Shown here in pieces: positions 42,687-53,593 of a DNA stretch of 64,000 nt. The first letter of the stretch is position 1. Each line of letters opens with the position of its first letter. A program made the position numbers and the translations under genes. The stretch is from Zeimonas sp032027205 (lineage in GTDB: Bacteria > Pseudomonadota > Gammaproteobacteria > Burkholderiales > Burkholderiaceae_E): positions 2,341,254-2,405,253 of the forward strand of contig JAVSMN010000001.1 in the NCBI GenBank assembly GCA_032027205.1, written 5' to 3'. Under the pieces are notes generated by a model. The model was not told the DNA's origin. It searched no databases and was given only the letters and a program-made list of their open reading frames with translations.

Positions 42687-43613
42687 ATGAGCGTCGATCC
42701 GAAATCCGAAGCAGCGTCCGGTCTGCCTTCGACCCGCGACGTCACGCCGGCGACGAAGGCGGCGATCCTCGTCGAGGCGATGCCGTACATCCAGCGCTTC
42801 CACGGGCGCATCGTCGTCGTCAAGTACGGCGGCAACGCGATGATCGACCAGCAGCTCAAGCAGAGCTTCGCGCGCGACGTCGTGCTGCTGCGGCTGGTCG
42901 GCCTGAACCCGGTCGTCGTCCACGGCGGCGGCCCGCAGATCGAGCAGCTCCTCGCGCGCGTCGGCAAGAAGGGCGAGTTCGTCCAGGGCATGCGGGTTAC
43001 CGATGCGGAGACGATGGACATCGTCGAGATGGTGCTCGCCGGCCAGGTGAACAAGGAGATCGTCGAGCTGATCAACATGGCTGGCGGTCGTGCGGTGGGG
43101 CTCACCGGGCAGGACGGCGGGTTGATCCGCGCGCGACGCATGAAGCTGCCGTCGAAGGACAAGCCCGACGAGCCGATCGACATCGGCCAGGTCGGCGAGG
43201 TGGCGAAGATCGACCCGGCGATCATCCACACGCTCACCGGCAACGGCTTCATTCCCGTCATCGCGCCGATCGGCTCGGGCGACGAGGGCGAGACCTACAA
43301 CATCAATGCCGACGTCGTCGCCGGCAAGGTGGCCGAGGTGCTGCAGGCCGAGAAGCTCGTGCTGCTGACCAACACGCCAGGCGTGCTCGACAAGAGCGGC
43401 AAGCTGCTCAGCGGCCTGACGCCGCAGCAGATCGATGCGCTGTTCGCCGACGGGACGATCTCCGGCGGCATGCTGCCGAAGATCTCGTCGGCGCTCGACG
43501 CCGCGCGCGGCGGCGTGAACTCGGTGCACATCGTCGACGGCCGCATCGATCATTGCCTGCTGCTCGAGATCATGACCGACCACGGCGTCGGCACGATGAT
43601 CCGCCGCAGCTGA
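42687..43613 (+). CDS. argB: acetylglutamate kinase ArgB
   Basis: ArgB phosphorylates N-acetyl-L-glutamate, the second step of arginine synthesis. From the ATG at 42687, with AGGTGA upstream, the protein has 308 residues. VVVKYGGNAM near residue 45, VVHGGGPQI near 78 and NINADVVAGKVAEVL near 209 form the nucleotide and substrate sites of the amino-acid kinase fold. The frame is open to 42624, but the additional residues are not conserved in type and lack a ribosome-binding site. The nucleotidase and slmA follow, as in many beta-proteobacteria. Confidence 0.96.
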   Translation: MSVDPKSEAASGLPSTRDVTPATKAAILVEAMPYIQRFHGRIVVVKYGGNAMIDQQLKQSFARDVVLLRLVGLNPVVVHGGGPQIEQLLARVGKKGEFVQGMRVTDAETMDIVEMVLAGQVNKEIVELINMAGGRAVGLTGQDGGLIRARRMKLPSKDKPDEPIDIGQVGEVAKIDPAIIHTLTGNGFIPVIAPIGSGDEGETYNINADVVAGKVAEVLQAEKLVLLTNTPGVLDKSGKLLSGLTPQQIDALFADGTISGGMLPKISSALDAARGGVNSVHIVDGRIDHCLLLEIMTDHGVGTMIRRS

Positions 43614-43678
43614 GAACGCGAAACGCGATCGTCGCACGCGTTCGCCGCGAGCCGTCGGTGTCGCACCTGCCAGGCGAG

Positions 43679-44392
43679 ATGACGACGCGCCGCGCGCGTC
43701 GCGATTCGACGGTGTGGCTGCTCGATCTCGACAACACGCTGCACGATGCTTCGGCCGAAGTGTTCCCGCGCATCCACCGCGCGATGGTCGAATTCGTTGC
43801 CGCCGAGTTGTCGCTGAGCCACGCGGACGCCGATGCACTGCGCTTTCGCTACTGGCAACGCTACGGCGCCACGCTGCTCGGCCTGGTGCATCACCACGGC
43901 ATCGACGCGCACCGCTTCCTGCGCGAGACGCACGCGTTCCCCGATCTCGAGCGCATCGTGCGGCGCGATCGCCGGCTCGAGCAGGCGTTGCGGCGGTTGC
44001 CGGGGCGGCGCATCGTGGTCACCAACGCGCCGCTCGACTACGCGATGCGCGTCGTGCGTGCACTGGGCATCGCCGGCTGCGTCGAATCGATCGTCTCGAT
44101 CGAGTCGATGCACTTCGCCGGTCGCTTCCAGCCGAAGCCTTCGCGCCCGATGCTGCGCCGGCTCGTCGCGCGGCTGGGCGTGACGGCGTCACGTTGCGTT
44201 CTCGTCGAGGACACGCCGGCGAATCTCGCCGCGGCGCGGTCGATCGGCATGCAAACGATACTCGTCACCGGCACGACCCGCCGCTCGCGCCACGGCGTCA
44301 ACCGCCTGCGCGTCGGGTCGTCTCGGCGCATCGGCCTTCAAGTACAATCGGTCGCTTATCTGCCGCGCAAGGTACGCCGGGGCGAAGCCTGA
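43679..44392 (+). CDS. HAD-family pyrimidine 5'-nucleotidase
   Basis: This 237-residue HAD phosphatase of the SDT1/PHM8-like type dephosphorylates pyrimidine mononucleotides. Motif I is LLDLDNTLHDA (nucleophile Asp near residue 15), motif II is VVTNAP, motif III is the lysine of FQPKPS, and motif IV is LVEDTPANLAAA. The ATG at 43679 has an AGGCGAG just before it; longer in-frame starts overlap argB and are unlikely. It sits between argB and slmA, a conserved beta-proteobacterial order. Confidence 0.88.
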   Translation: MTTRRARRDSTVWLLDLDNTLHDASAEVFPRIHRAMVEFVAAELSLSHADADALRFRYWQRYGATLLGLVHHHGIDAHRFLRETHAFPDLERIVRRDRRLEQALRRLPGRRIVVTNAPLDYAMRVVRALGIAGCVESIVSIESMHFAGRFQPKPSRPMLRRLVARLGVTASRCVLVEDTPANLAAARSIGMQTILVTGTTRRSRHGVNRLRVGSSRRIGLQVQSVAYLPRKVRRGEA

Positions 44393-44416
44393 CGCCGGCG
44401 TCGCGCATCGACCGAC

Positions 44417-45028
44417 ATGAACGATTCGACGACGGTCGCGCCGAAACAGGTGCGACCGAAACGGGGGGAACGACGTCTGCAGATCCTGCAGACGCTCGCG
44501 GCGATGCTCCAGGAGCCGGGCGGCGATCGCGTCACTACCGCGGCGCTTGCCGGCCGCTTGCAGGTCTCGGAGGCGGCGCTGTACCGGCACTTCGCCAGCA
44601 AGGCGCAGATGTTCGAAGGCCTGATCGAGTTCATCGAATCCACGATCTTCGGCCTCGTCAACCAGATCACTACGCAGCACGCCGAAGACGGCATGCGCCA
44701 GTTGCGCGACATCGTCGCGATGCTGCTGTCGTTCGCCGAGAAGAACCCCGGAATGACGCGCGTGCTGATCGGCGACGCGCTGGTCACGGAGGACGGTCGG
44801 TTGCAGGACCGCATCAACCAGCTGATCGATCGTCTCGAAGCGTCGCTGAAGCAGGCCTTCCGCGCCAGCGTCGCGCAGGGGCAGTTGCCGCAGGACACCG
44901 ACGTAGCGGCGCGCGCGGGAATCGCGCTCGCCTATGTGCTCGGGCGCTGGTTGCGCTACGCGAAGAGCGGTTTCCGGCGTGCGCCCGGCGAACTCTTCGA
45001 GCAGCAGGCGATGTTCCTGATCGCGTAG
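44417..45028 (+). CDS. slmA: nucleoid occlusion factor SlmA (TetR family)
   Basis: SlmA binds specific DNA sites and blocks FtsZ assembly over the nucleoid. The 203-residue protein has the TetR HTH in RVTTAALAGRLQVSEAALYRHFASKAQMFEGLIEFIE (split, residues 39-74). The downstream segment ESTIFGLVNQI and the C-terminal GRWLRYAKSGFRRAP are characteristic of SlmA and distinguish it from metabolite-responsive TetR repressors. It follows the nucleotidase by 24 bp. Confidence 0.92.
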   Translation: MNDSTTVAPKQVRPKRGERRLQILQTLAAMLQEPGGDRVTTAALAGRLQVSEAALYRHFASKAQMFEGLIEFIESTIFGLVNQITTQHAEDGMRQLRDIVAMLLSFAEKNPGMTRVLIGDALVTEDGRLQDRINQLIDRLEASLKQAFRASVAQGQLPQDTDVAARAGIALAYVLGRWLRYAKSGFRRAPGELFEQQAMFLIA

Positions 45029-45044
45029 GCGCGGGCGAGGCAAC

Positions 45045-45230
45045 GTGGACATCGTCTGGCTCGCGCTGGTCGGCATCGCGCTCTATGTGCTCGCCGACCG
45101 CATTCTCGTCGCAATGGAGCGACGCGCCGGGCGCACTTTCGAGCAGCGCTCGATCATCTTCTTCGGGCTGATTCTCGGCATGGCGCTGGTCGTCTTCGCG
45201 CTGATCCGCCGGTTCGTCGACGTCGGCTGA
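45045..45230 (+). CDS. small two-helix membrane protein after slmA
   Basis: This 61-residue protein with a GTG start at 45045 has two hydrophobic helices (about 4-18 and 37-56) joined by a basic loop (MERRAGRTFEQR). Codon use is consistent with coding, and it lies 16 bp after slmA on the same strand. No family recognised. Co-transcription with slmA is likely, but a role in division is only a guess from position. Confidence 0.65.
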   Translation: MDIVWLALVGIALYVLADRILVAMERRAGRTFEQRSIIFFGLILGMALVVFALIRRFVDVG

Positions 45231-45275
45231 ACGCAGGCTGCCGGCCGGTGCGTGGTGCTTGCGCCCGGCTTGCGC

Positions 45276-45281
45276 TATCAT
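45276..45281 (+). promoter_or_regulatory. -10-like box in the long rhlE leader
   Basis: TATCAT lies 187 bp before rhlE, preceded by CTTGCGC/CTTGCG repeats without a well-spaced -35. The 237-bp gap before rhlE holds no other convincing ORF. It predicts a leader of about 180 nt. Confidence 0.35.
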
Positions 45282-45467
45282 CGCGTCCGTTGCGGCACGA
45301 TTCTTCAGTTGCCGCCTCGCCGGCGCCGTCGCCAGTCTCTGCGCCGCATCTTCCCGGCATCCGCCGGTTCGAAGCCTTACCCCCGATTCGTCTGCCCGCG
45401 ACTGGCGTCGCAAAGCCGATGCGCAATCCGCGCCTCGTGCCGACCAGGCCGATGTCGCTGGAGTTCC

Positions 45468-46889
<1,422 letters not shown>

Positions 46890-48167
46890 CATCGGGGCGG
46901 ATGCCGCCAGGCTCTCCTGGCGGCGCCCGACCCACCAGCTCACGGCAAGCCAGGCGACGGACAACGGCAGCGCCACCAGCGCGATGCCGGTGATGCCCAG
47001 CCCGGCCCAGGCGAGCGCGGCGTACGACCAGCTGCCGACCTGGTCGCCGGCGCGATAGACGACGGTGTCGATCGCGTTCTTCGCCTTGTACTTGTCCTCG
47101 CGCGACAGCACGGTGAAGAGCAGCTCGCGCGTCGGTCGCGCGAGGCCGAAGTTCAGCACCCGTCGCCCGAGTTGAGCGGCGACCAGCACGGTGACGGTCG
47201 GCGCGAGCGCGAGCGCGCCGAAGCCGACGACCGACAATGCCGGCAGGATCGACGCCGTGCGCGCCACGCCGAAGCGATGCAGCACGCGCCCGGTGACGAG
47301 CAATTGCACGAGCAGCGTCGAGATGTTCACGGCCAGGTCGACCGAGGCGAAGAAGCGCGTGCGCGCCGCGCGATCGTGGAACTGCTGCGCGACGATCTCC
47401 GCCTGCAGGAAGTAGAGCAGCGTGGACGTGATCGAGAACAGCAGCATGTAGCCGCAGATGGCGAGCAGGTACGGAGAACGCGCGACGCGGGTCAGCCCGG
47501 CCCATGCGCTGCCTCCGATCGGCGCCTCGTTTCGTGCGGCGTCGCCTGCGGTGTCGCGGGTTGCGCGCGCGCCCCTGGCGACGGCGAGCACGCAGATGCA
47601 GGCCACGAGCAGCAGCGCCGCCGACGTGAGCATCAGGCGGGTCGCGCCGAGCGTGCCGACCAGCGACGCCGTCGACGACGATCCGGCGATTGCACCGACC
47701 GTCGCGCCCGCGGCGAGCAGTCCGAACAGGCGCTTGCCCTGTTCGCTGTCGAACACGTCGACCATCAACGCCCAGAACAGCGACACGACGAACAGGTTGA
47801 AGACCGACGTCCAGACGAAGAAGACGCGGCCGATCCACGGTTCGAGCGATGCCGGCGCCGCTTCGAGCACGACGGCGAAGGCGACGAGATTGGCGGCGAA
47901 GAACAGGTACGCCGCCGGCAGGAAGCGCTCGCGCGGCATGCGGCGCACGAGCGCGGAAAAGGCAGGATTGAGCGCGAGCATCGCGACCAGCGTCGCGGTG
48001 AACAGCCACTGCAGATTTTCGACGCCGCCGAGCACGCCCATCTCGTCGCGGATCGGGCGGATCACGTAGTACGACGCGAGCAGCGAGAAGACGAGCAGCA
48101 GCGACCACGCGAGCGGCGCCCGCTCGCCGGGCCGCACGTCGGCGAGTCGAGCGAGGGCGCCGCCCGA

Positions 48168-48239
48168 GCGCTGGCGCTCGTTGTCAGTCGAGCGCGGGCG
48201 CTCGTCGTCAGCCGAGCGCGGGCGATCGTCGTCGGTCGA
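48168..48239. repeat. three tandem 24-bp repeats
   Basis: The three 24-bp units (48168-48191, 48192-48215, 48216-48239), each close to GCGCGGGCGCTCGTCGTCAG plus four bases, encode the 8-residue repeats in the cytoplasmic N-terminus of the carrier protein. Being in-frame, copy-number change would not break the gene. Confidence 0.8.
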
Positions 48240-48278
48240 CACGCGTTCGCGCCCGGCCGTCACCCGCCGCTGTCGTGC

Positions 48279-49244
48279 TCACAGCGCATCGACGAAGCGT
48301 TCCATGCGCCGACGCTCGGCAGCGTCGGGCATCGGGCCGCGCGCCGCCGCGGCGTTGTCCACAGCGTGCTCGGGCGTTGCCGTGCCGGGGATCGCGCAGA
48401 CGACCGCTTCGTGCGAGACGATGTACTTGAGGAAGAGCTGTGCCCAGCTGGTGCAGCCGATGTCGGCGGCCCATTCGGGCAGCGCCTTGCCCTGCACGGC
48501 GCGGAACAGCCGGCCGCGGCCGAAAGGAAGGTTGATCATCGACGCCATGCCGCGCTCGAGCGCCAGCGGCAGGAGCCGCTCGGCGGCGCCACGGTTGTCC
48601 AGCGCGTAGTCGACCTGGATGAAGTCGAGCGCCTCGCGCCGCATGACCCGTTCGAAATCGGCGTACTGCGAGTCGAACGAAGTGGTGATGCCGACGTAGC
48701 GGATGCGACCTTCGTCCTTCAGCTCGCGCAATGTCGCCAGCTGCGTGTCGACGTCGCGCAGGTTGTGAACGGCGACGAGATCGATGCGCTGCGTGCGCAG
48801 CCGGCGAAACGACTCCTCGATCTGCGCGCGGCCGGCCTCGCGCCCGTTGGCGCCGACCTTCGTCGCGACGAACAGCCGTTCGCGCAGACCGGTGCCCTCC
48901 ACGAGCTCGCCGACCGCCGCTTCGGCGCTCCCGTACGACGGCGCGGTGTCGATCACGCGCCCGCCGGCTGCGGCGAAACGCTCGAGCGTTTCGCGCAGCA
49001 CCGGCGAAGCGTCGTCGTAGCGCCGCGCCGTGCCGAGCCCGACGACGGGCAGCTGTTCTCCGGTGGAGGGGACGGGCTTGCGCAGCGGCAGCGGATCTGC
49101 GCCTCCGCCGAGTCGTTCGGCGGCGATCCGTTCGACCGGCAGCGCCTGTGGCACGACCGCGGCGGCCTGTGCGCGCGCGCCGCGGGTCTGCAGCAACGGG
49201 ATCGACGCCGCCGCCAGGACCCATCGTCGTCGATCGCTTCGCAT
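48279..49244 (-). CDS. aldo/keto reductase with Tat signal
   Basis: This 321-residue AKR-superfamily oxidoreductase is preceded by a twin-arginine-type leader (RSDRRRWVLAAA, cleavage likely after ARAQA near residue 27), so it is probably exported folded to the periplasm. The tetrad D99, Y104, K129 and H160 is complete. A Tat-exported NADPH enzyme is unusual, because the cofactor must be loaded before export. It lies 14 bp after recQ and 15 bp before the carrier gene on the same strand. Substrate unknown. Confidence 0.78.
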   Translation of the reverse strand: MRSDRRRWVLAAASIPLLQTRGARAQAAAVVPQALPVERIAAERLGGGADPLPLRKPVPSTGEQLPVVGLGTARRYDDASPVLRETLERFAAAGGRVIDTAPSYGSAEAAVGELVEGTGLRERLFVATKVGANGREAGRAQIEESFRRLRTQRIDLVAVHNLRDVDTQLATLRELKDEGRIRYVGITTSFDSQYADFERVMRREALDFIQVDYALDNRGAAERLLPLALERGMASMINLPFGRGRLFRAVQGKALPEWAADIGCTSWAQLFLKYIVSHEAVVCAIPGTATPEHAVDNAAAARGPMPDAAERRRMERFVDAL

Positions 49245-49258
49245 CGGTGTCTCCCGGC

Positions 49259-51160
49259 CTATGGATCGTCGGGCGGGTCACCGCCGACCAGCGCGACGAT
49301 CGCCGCGGCATACGCCTCGAGCTTGCGCGCGCCGACGCCGCCGATCTGCGCCAACGCCTGCGGCGAATGCGGACGCGCGCGCGCGATCTCGCGCAGCGTC
49401 GCGTCGTGGAAGATCACGTAGGGCGGCATGCCGCGCTCGGCGGCCAGCGACCGGCGCCATTCGCGCAGCCGCTCGAACAGCGCTTCGTCCGCCGCATCGA
49501 GGCCGGTTCGCTGCCCGGATGCGCCGTGTGCGGCGTCCTCGCCCGCCGAACCGTTCGCGCCGCGCCTCGTGCGTCGCGCGCGCGCGCGATCCGGGGGCTG
49601 CGGCCTGCGCATCTGCAGCGTGCGCTCGCCGCGCAGCAGCGCGCGGCTCGTCTCGGTGAGCACCAGCACCTGGTGTCGGGCGTGGTCCACCGACACCAGT
49701 CCCTGCGCGATCAGCTGGCGCAGCACCGCGCGCCATGCCGCTTCGTCCAGGTCGGCGCCGATGCCGAAGGTGCTCAGCGCATCGTGACGATGCTGCACGA
49801 CGCGGGGCGTGGCCTGCCCGCGCAGGATCGACACGATGTGCTGGGCGCCGAAGCCGAAGCCGCTCGCCTGGCGCACGCGGTAGATGCACGACAGCAGCTT
49901 GCGCGCCGCGTCGGTCGCGTCCCAGGGCTGTGGCGGCTCGACGCAGTTGTCGCAGTTGCCGCACGCCGTGCTCGCCTCGCCGAAGTAGCCGAGCAGCTGC
50001 ACGCGCCGGCAGCCGATCGTCTCGGCCAGCGCGAGCATCGCGTCGAGCTTGCCGGTGGCCACGCGCTTGTACGCGTCGCCGGCCTCCGACTGGTCGATGA
50101 AGCGGCGCTGCTGGACGACGTCGGCCAGCCCGTAGGCCATCCACGCTTCGGCCGGCTCGCCGTCGCGACCGGCGCGACCGGTTTCCTGGTAGTAGCCCTC
50201 GATGCTGCGCGGCATGTCGAGATGCGCGACGAAACGCACGTCGGGCTTGTCGATCCCCATGCCGAAGGCGATCGTCGCGACCATGACGACCCCGTCGTCG
50301 CGGAGGAAGCGCATCTGGTTCGCGCTGCGCGCCGCTGCGTCCATGCCGGCGTGATAGGCGAGCGCATCGACGCCGTGTTCGACCAGCCACTGCACGGTGT
50401 CGTCCACTTTTGCGCGCGTGGCGCAGTAGACGATGCCGGCTTCGCCCTCGTGTCCGGCGAGGAAGGCGAGCAGCTGGCGGCGCGCGTCGCCTTTCTCCAC
50501 GATGCGATAGCGGATGTTCGGGCGGTCGAAGCTCGAGACGAAGCTGCGTGCGGCGCCGAGGGAAAGCCGTTCGGCGATCTCGGCGCGCGTGAGCGCGTCG
50601 GCGGTGGCGGTGAGCGCGATGCGCGGAATGTGAGGGAAGCGCTCGTGCAGCACGGCCAGCTGCAGGTACTCCGGGCGAAAATCGTGGCCCCACTGCGATA
50701 CGCAGTGCGCCTCGTCGATCGCGAACAGCGCGATGCGCGAACGATCGAGCAGCTCGAGGCAGCGGGGCGTGAGCAGTCGTTCGGGCGCCACGTAGAGCAG
50801 GTCGAGTTCGCCGGCGACGAGCGCACGTTCGACCGCGGCGGCTTCGCGCGCGCCGAGCGACGAATTCAGGAATGCCGCCCGCACGCCGAGCTCGCGCAGC
50901 GCTTCCACCTGGTCGTGCATCAGCGCGATCAGCGGCGAGACGACGACGCCGGTGCCGTCGCGCACGAGCGCCGGAATCTGGTAGCAAAGCGACTTGCCGG
51001 CGCCGGTGGGCATCAGCACCAGCGCATCGCCGCCGGCGACGACGTGATCGACGATGGCCGCCTGGTGGCCGCGGAACGCGTCGTAGCCGAACACGTCGCG
51101 CAGCACGGCACGCGGATCGCGCGCCTGCGTGGCGTCGAGGAGGGAAGAGTCGGTGTGCAT
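49259..51160 (-). CDS. recQ: ATP-dependent DNA helicase RecQ
   Basis: RecQ is a 3'-5' DNA helicase in recombination and replication-fork repair. From the ATG at 51160 it has 633 residues. Walker A is MPTGAGKS near 50-57, the DEAH box is AIDEAHCVSQWGHDFRPEY, motif VI is QETGRAGRDG, the zinc site is CGNCDNC (with an upstream Cys in GCRRV), and the C-terminal HRDC domain spans about 560-625 after an Arg/Ala-rich linker. Domain order and size match RecQ. Longer in-frame starts reach into moeB and are not used. Confidence 0.95.
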   Translation of the reverse strand: MHTDSSLLDATQARDPRAVLRDVFGYDAFRGHQAAIVDHVVAGGDALVLMPTGAGKSLCYQIPALVRDGTGVVVSPLIALMHDQVEALRELGVRAAFLNSSLGAREAAAVERALVAGELDLLYVAPERLLTPRCLELLDRSRIALFAIDEAHCVSQWGHDFRPEYLQLAVLHERFPHIPRIALTATADALTRAEIAERLSLGAARSFVSSFDRPNIRYRIVEKGDARRQLLAFLAGHEGEAGIVYCATRAKVDDTVQWLVEHGVDALAYHAGMDAAARSANQMRFLRDDGVVMVATIAFGMGIDKPDVRFVAHLDMPRSIEGYYQETGRAGRDGEPAEAWMAYGLADVVQQRRFIDQSEAGDAYKRVATGKLDAMLALAETIGCRRVQLLGYFGEASTACGNCDNCVEPPQPWDATDAARKLLSCIYRVRQASGFGFGAQHIVSILRGQATPRVVQHRHDALSTFGIGADLDEAAWRAVLRQLIAQGLVSVDHARHQVLVLTETSRALLRGERTLQMRRPQPPDRARARRTRRGANGSAGEDAAHGASGQRTGLDAADEALFERLREWRRSLAAERGMPPYVIFHDATLREIARARPHSPQALAQIGGVGARKLEAYAAAIVALVGGDPPDDP

Positions 51161-51210
51161 CGCCTGGCCGAGTGTACCGGCGCAGAGGCGATTCCCGTGC
51201 GGCGGGGCCC

Positions 51211-52047
51211 CTAGGCCTTCGGTCCGATGTCTGGCGAAGCGGTCGAGGCTGCCGGCGAAGCGGTCGAGGCTGCTGGCGAAGCGCTGCGCGCCGTGCGCTG
51301 GCGCTCGCCGCAGACGCTGCACGAGGGATCGCGCGGAACGCGCACCTCGTGCCACTGCATCGTCAGTGCATCGATCATCAGCAGCCGTCCCACCGCCGGC
51401 TCGCCGAATCCGCCGACCAGCTTCAGCGCCTCGGCCGCCTGCATCGTGCCGACGATTCCGGTGAGCGGCGCGAACACGCCCATCGTCGCGCACAGCACCG
51501 GCTCGACTTCCTCGCCCTCGGGGAACAGGCAGTGGTAGCACGGCGAATCGTCGCGCCGCGTGTCGTAGACCGCGACCTGCCCGTCGAAGCGGATCGCTGC
51601 GCCCGAAACGAGCGGCACCGCGTGCGCGACGCAGGCGCGGTTGATCGCCTGCCGGGTGGGGAAGTTGTCGCAGCAGTCGAGCACCACGTCGGCGCGCGCC
51701 GCGAGCGCGTCGAGCGCGGCGTCGTCGAGCCGCTGCACGATCGGCTCGACGTCGATTCCGGGGTTCAGTTCGAGCATCGTGCGCCGGCCTGACTGCGCCT
51801 TCGGCTCGCCCACGCGATCCTGCCGATGCAGGATCTGCCGCTGCAGGTTGGTGAGGTCTACCGCGTCGTCGTCGACGAGCACGATGCGTCCGATGCCCGC
51901 AGCGGCGAGATACAGCCCTGCCGGCGAGCCCAGGCCGCCGGCACCCACGACGAGCGCCGTGGCATCGAGCAGCCGCTGCTGCGCCTCGATGCCGATCTCG
52001 TCGAGCAGGATGTGCCGGCTGTAGCGAAGCAGTTGTTCGTCGTTCAT
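51211..52047 (-). CDS. HesA/MoeB/ThiF-family adenylyltransferase
   Basis: This E1-like enzyme adenylates the C-terminal glycine of a ubiquitin-like sulfur carrier such as MoaD or ThiS. The 278-residue protein has the ATP loop GAGGLGS near 35-41, NLQRQILH, DNFPTR near 127-132, two zinc-binding pairs C170/C173 and C243/C246, and C186 in LCATMG as the likely thiol. MoeB or ThiF cannot be decided here because no carrier gene is adjacent. The tail is an Ala-Ser-Pro repeat. The start codon lies 7 nt past an intrinsic terminator and has no Shine-Dalgarno. Confidence 0.86.
   Translation of the reverse strand: MNDEQLLRYSRHILLDEIGIEAQQRLLDATALVVGAGGLGSPAGLYLAAAGIGRIVLVDDDAVDLTNLQRQILHRQDRVGEPKAQSGRRTMLELNPGIDVEPIVQRLDDAALDALAARADVVLDCCDNFPTRQAINRACVAHAVPLVSGAAIRFDGQVAVYDTRRDDSPCYHCLFPEGEEVEPVLCATMGVFAPLTGIVGTMQAAEALKLVGGFGEPAVGRLLMIDALTMQWHEVRVPRDPSCSVCGERQRTARSASPAASTASPAASTASPDIGPKA
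51231..51283. repeat. tandem 21-bp repeat at the end of the MoeB/ThiF-like gene
   Basis: Two 21-bp copies (51231-51251, 51252-51272, CTGGCGAAGCGGTCGAGGCT plus G) and an 11-bp partial third copy encode repeated AASTASP units at the protein C-terminus. In-frame, so variation would be tolerated. Confidence 0.8.
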
Positions 52048-52053
52048 CGAAAG

Positions 52054-52077
52054 AAAAAGGCCGCGCGATGCGCGGCC
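52054..52077 (-). terminator. intrinsic terminator of ctpA
   Basis: On the minus strand GGCCGCGC and GCGCGGCC form an 8-bp stem with a 3-nt loop, followed by TTTTTCTTT. This is the best rho-independent terminator in the window. It ends ctpA transcription 35 bp past its stop, only 7 nt before the start of the MoeB/ThiF-like gene. Confidence 0.88.
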
Positions 52078-52111
52078 TTCGATGATAGCGAGCCGGCGGC
52101 CGGCGGCGCGC

Positions 52112-53521
52112 TCAGCGTGCCGGCTCCTTCTGCGCCGGCGCCGCCGCGACGTCTTCCTTGCGGGCGACCACGACCTCGCCGCCCTTCAGGAAGGTGAGCG
52201 CCTGCTGCAGCTGGTAGTCGTCGTTCGAGCCGTACTCGATCGGCTTGCGATCCTTCTGCTCGGCGAACTCCGCCGGGTTGGGGATCGCCGAGCGGACCTC
52301 GGTGTCCTTGTCGTTGGTGAGGTGCCGGTTCAGGTCGGCCTCGCGCAGCCGGAAGGCGTTCAGGTCGCCGTCGGGCGTCTCCTCGACGACGTAGTCGGGG
52401 GTGATGCCCTTGGCCTGGATCGAGCGCCCGTTCGGCGTGTAGTAACGCGCCGTGGTGAGCTTGATGGCCGTGGTGCTCGACAGCGGCAGGATCGACTGGA
52501 CCGAGCCCTTGCCGAAGGTCTGCGTGCCCAGCACGACCGCGCGCTTGTGGTCCTGCAGCGCGCCGGCGACGATTTCGGAGGCCGACGCCGAGCCGGCGTT
52601 CACCAGCACGACCATCGGCGCCGTTTTCGCGGCGGCAGGCACCTTGGCGACGACGTCCTCGCGCATCCCGCGAAGGTAGTCCTCGGGGCTGGCGATGTAC
52701 TTGCGACGCGCGTCCTCGGTGCGTCCGTCGGTGGTGACGACGGTGGACTTCGGCGGCAGGAACGCGGCCGACACGCCGACGGCGCCGTGCAGCAGGCCGC
52801 CCGGGTCGTTGCGCAGGTCGAGCACGATGCCCTTCAGCGCGTTCTTCGACGACAGCGTGTCGAGCGCCTTCACGAGGTTCTCGACCGTGTGCTCCTGGAA
52901 CTGCGTGACGCGGACGTAGCCGACACCGTTGTCGAGTTCCTTGGACTTCACCGATTGCACGCGGATGACGTCGCGCACGATGGGGACGATCAGCGGCTGG
53001 TTCTCGCCCTTGCGCGACAGCGTCAGCGTGATCGTCGTCTGCGGCTTGCCGCGCATCAGCTTCACCGCGTCGTTCAGCGACAAGCCTTTCGTGGGCTTGT
53101 CGTCGATGCGCACGATCAGGTCGCCCGCCTTGACGCCGGCGCGTGCCGCAGGCGTGTCCTCGATGGGCGACACGACCTTGACGAAGCCGTCTTCGGTGCC
53201 GACCTCGATGCCAAGCCCGCCGAACTCGCCCTGCGTGCCGACCTGCAGTTCCTTGAACGCCTCGGCGTCGAGGTACGCGGAATGCGGGTCGAGACCCGAC
53301 AGCATGCCGCCGATCGCCTCGGTGATGAGCCGCTTGTCTTCGACCGACTCGACGTAATTGGCCTTGATCGCGCCGAACACATCGGTGAACTGGCGCAACT
53401 CGTCGAGCGGCAGCGCCGTGACAGGCTCACGCTGCGCGACGGCCGTCAGCCCGAGGCTGATCAGCACGCCGGCGATGGCGCCGGCCGACAGAAGGCCGAG
53501 AGGCTTGAACGTACCCTTCAT
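52112..53521 (-). CDS. C-terminal processing protease CtpA (S41 family)
   Basis: This periplasmic serine protease cleaves proteins from their C-termini. The 469-residue protein begins with a signal/anchor (residues 8-28). A PDZ domain spans about 97-170 (GGLGIEVG, AGVKAGDLIVRID). The S41 core has NDPGGLL near 238-244, the SASASE loop near 311-316, and TFGKGSVQ with K338; S313 and K338 keep the 25-residue spacing of the Ser-Lys dyad in Prc/CtpB. The ATG at 53521 precedes the signal peptide directly. A strong terminator follows. Confidence 0.93.
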   Translation of the reverse strand: MKGTFKPLGLLSAGAIAGVLISLGLTAVAQREPVTALPLDELRQFTDVFGAIKANYVESVEDKRLITEAIGGMLSGLDPHSAYLDAEAFKELQVGTQGEFGGLGIEVGTEDGFVKVVSPIEDTPAARAGVKAGDLIVRIDDKPTKGLSLNDAVKLMRGKPQTTITLTLSRKGENQPLIVPIVRDVIRVQSVKSKELDNGVGYVRVTQFQEHTVENLVKALDTLSSKNALKGIVLDLRNDPGGLLHGAVGVSAAFLPPKSTVVTTDGRTEDARRKYIASPEDYLRGMREDVVAKVPAAAKTAPMVVLVNAGSASASEIVAGALQDHKRAVVLGTQTFGKGSVQSILPLSSTTAIKLTTARYYTPNGRSIQAKGITPDYVVEETPDGDLNAFRLREADLNRHLTNDKDTEVRSAIPNPAEFAEQKDRKPIEYGSNDDYQLQQALTFLKGGEVVVARKEDVAAAPAQKEPAR

Positions 53522-53593
53522 TGGATTCCCTTCGGGCAGAGCGGCCGGCGCAAGAAACACGCCACGAAAAGACGCCGTCTGCGAGCGCGAACG

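Noticed and set aside
45300..45420. A GGTTCGAAGCC sequence resembling a tRNA T-arm in the rhlE leader
   Set aside because: No matching acceptor stem, D-arm or anticodon arm could be found around it.
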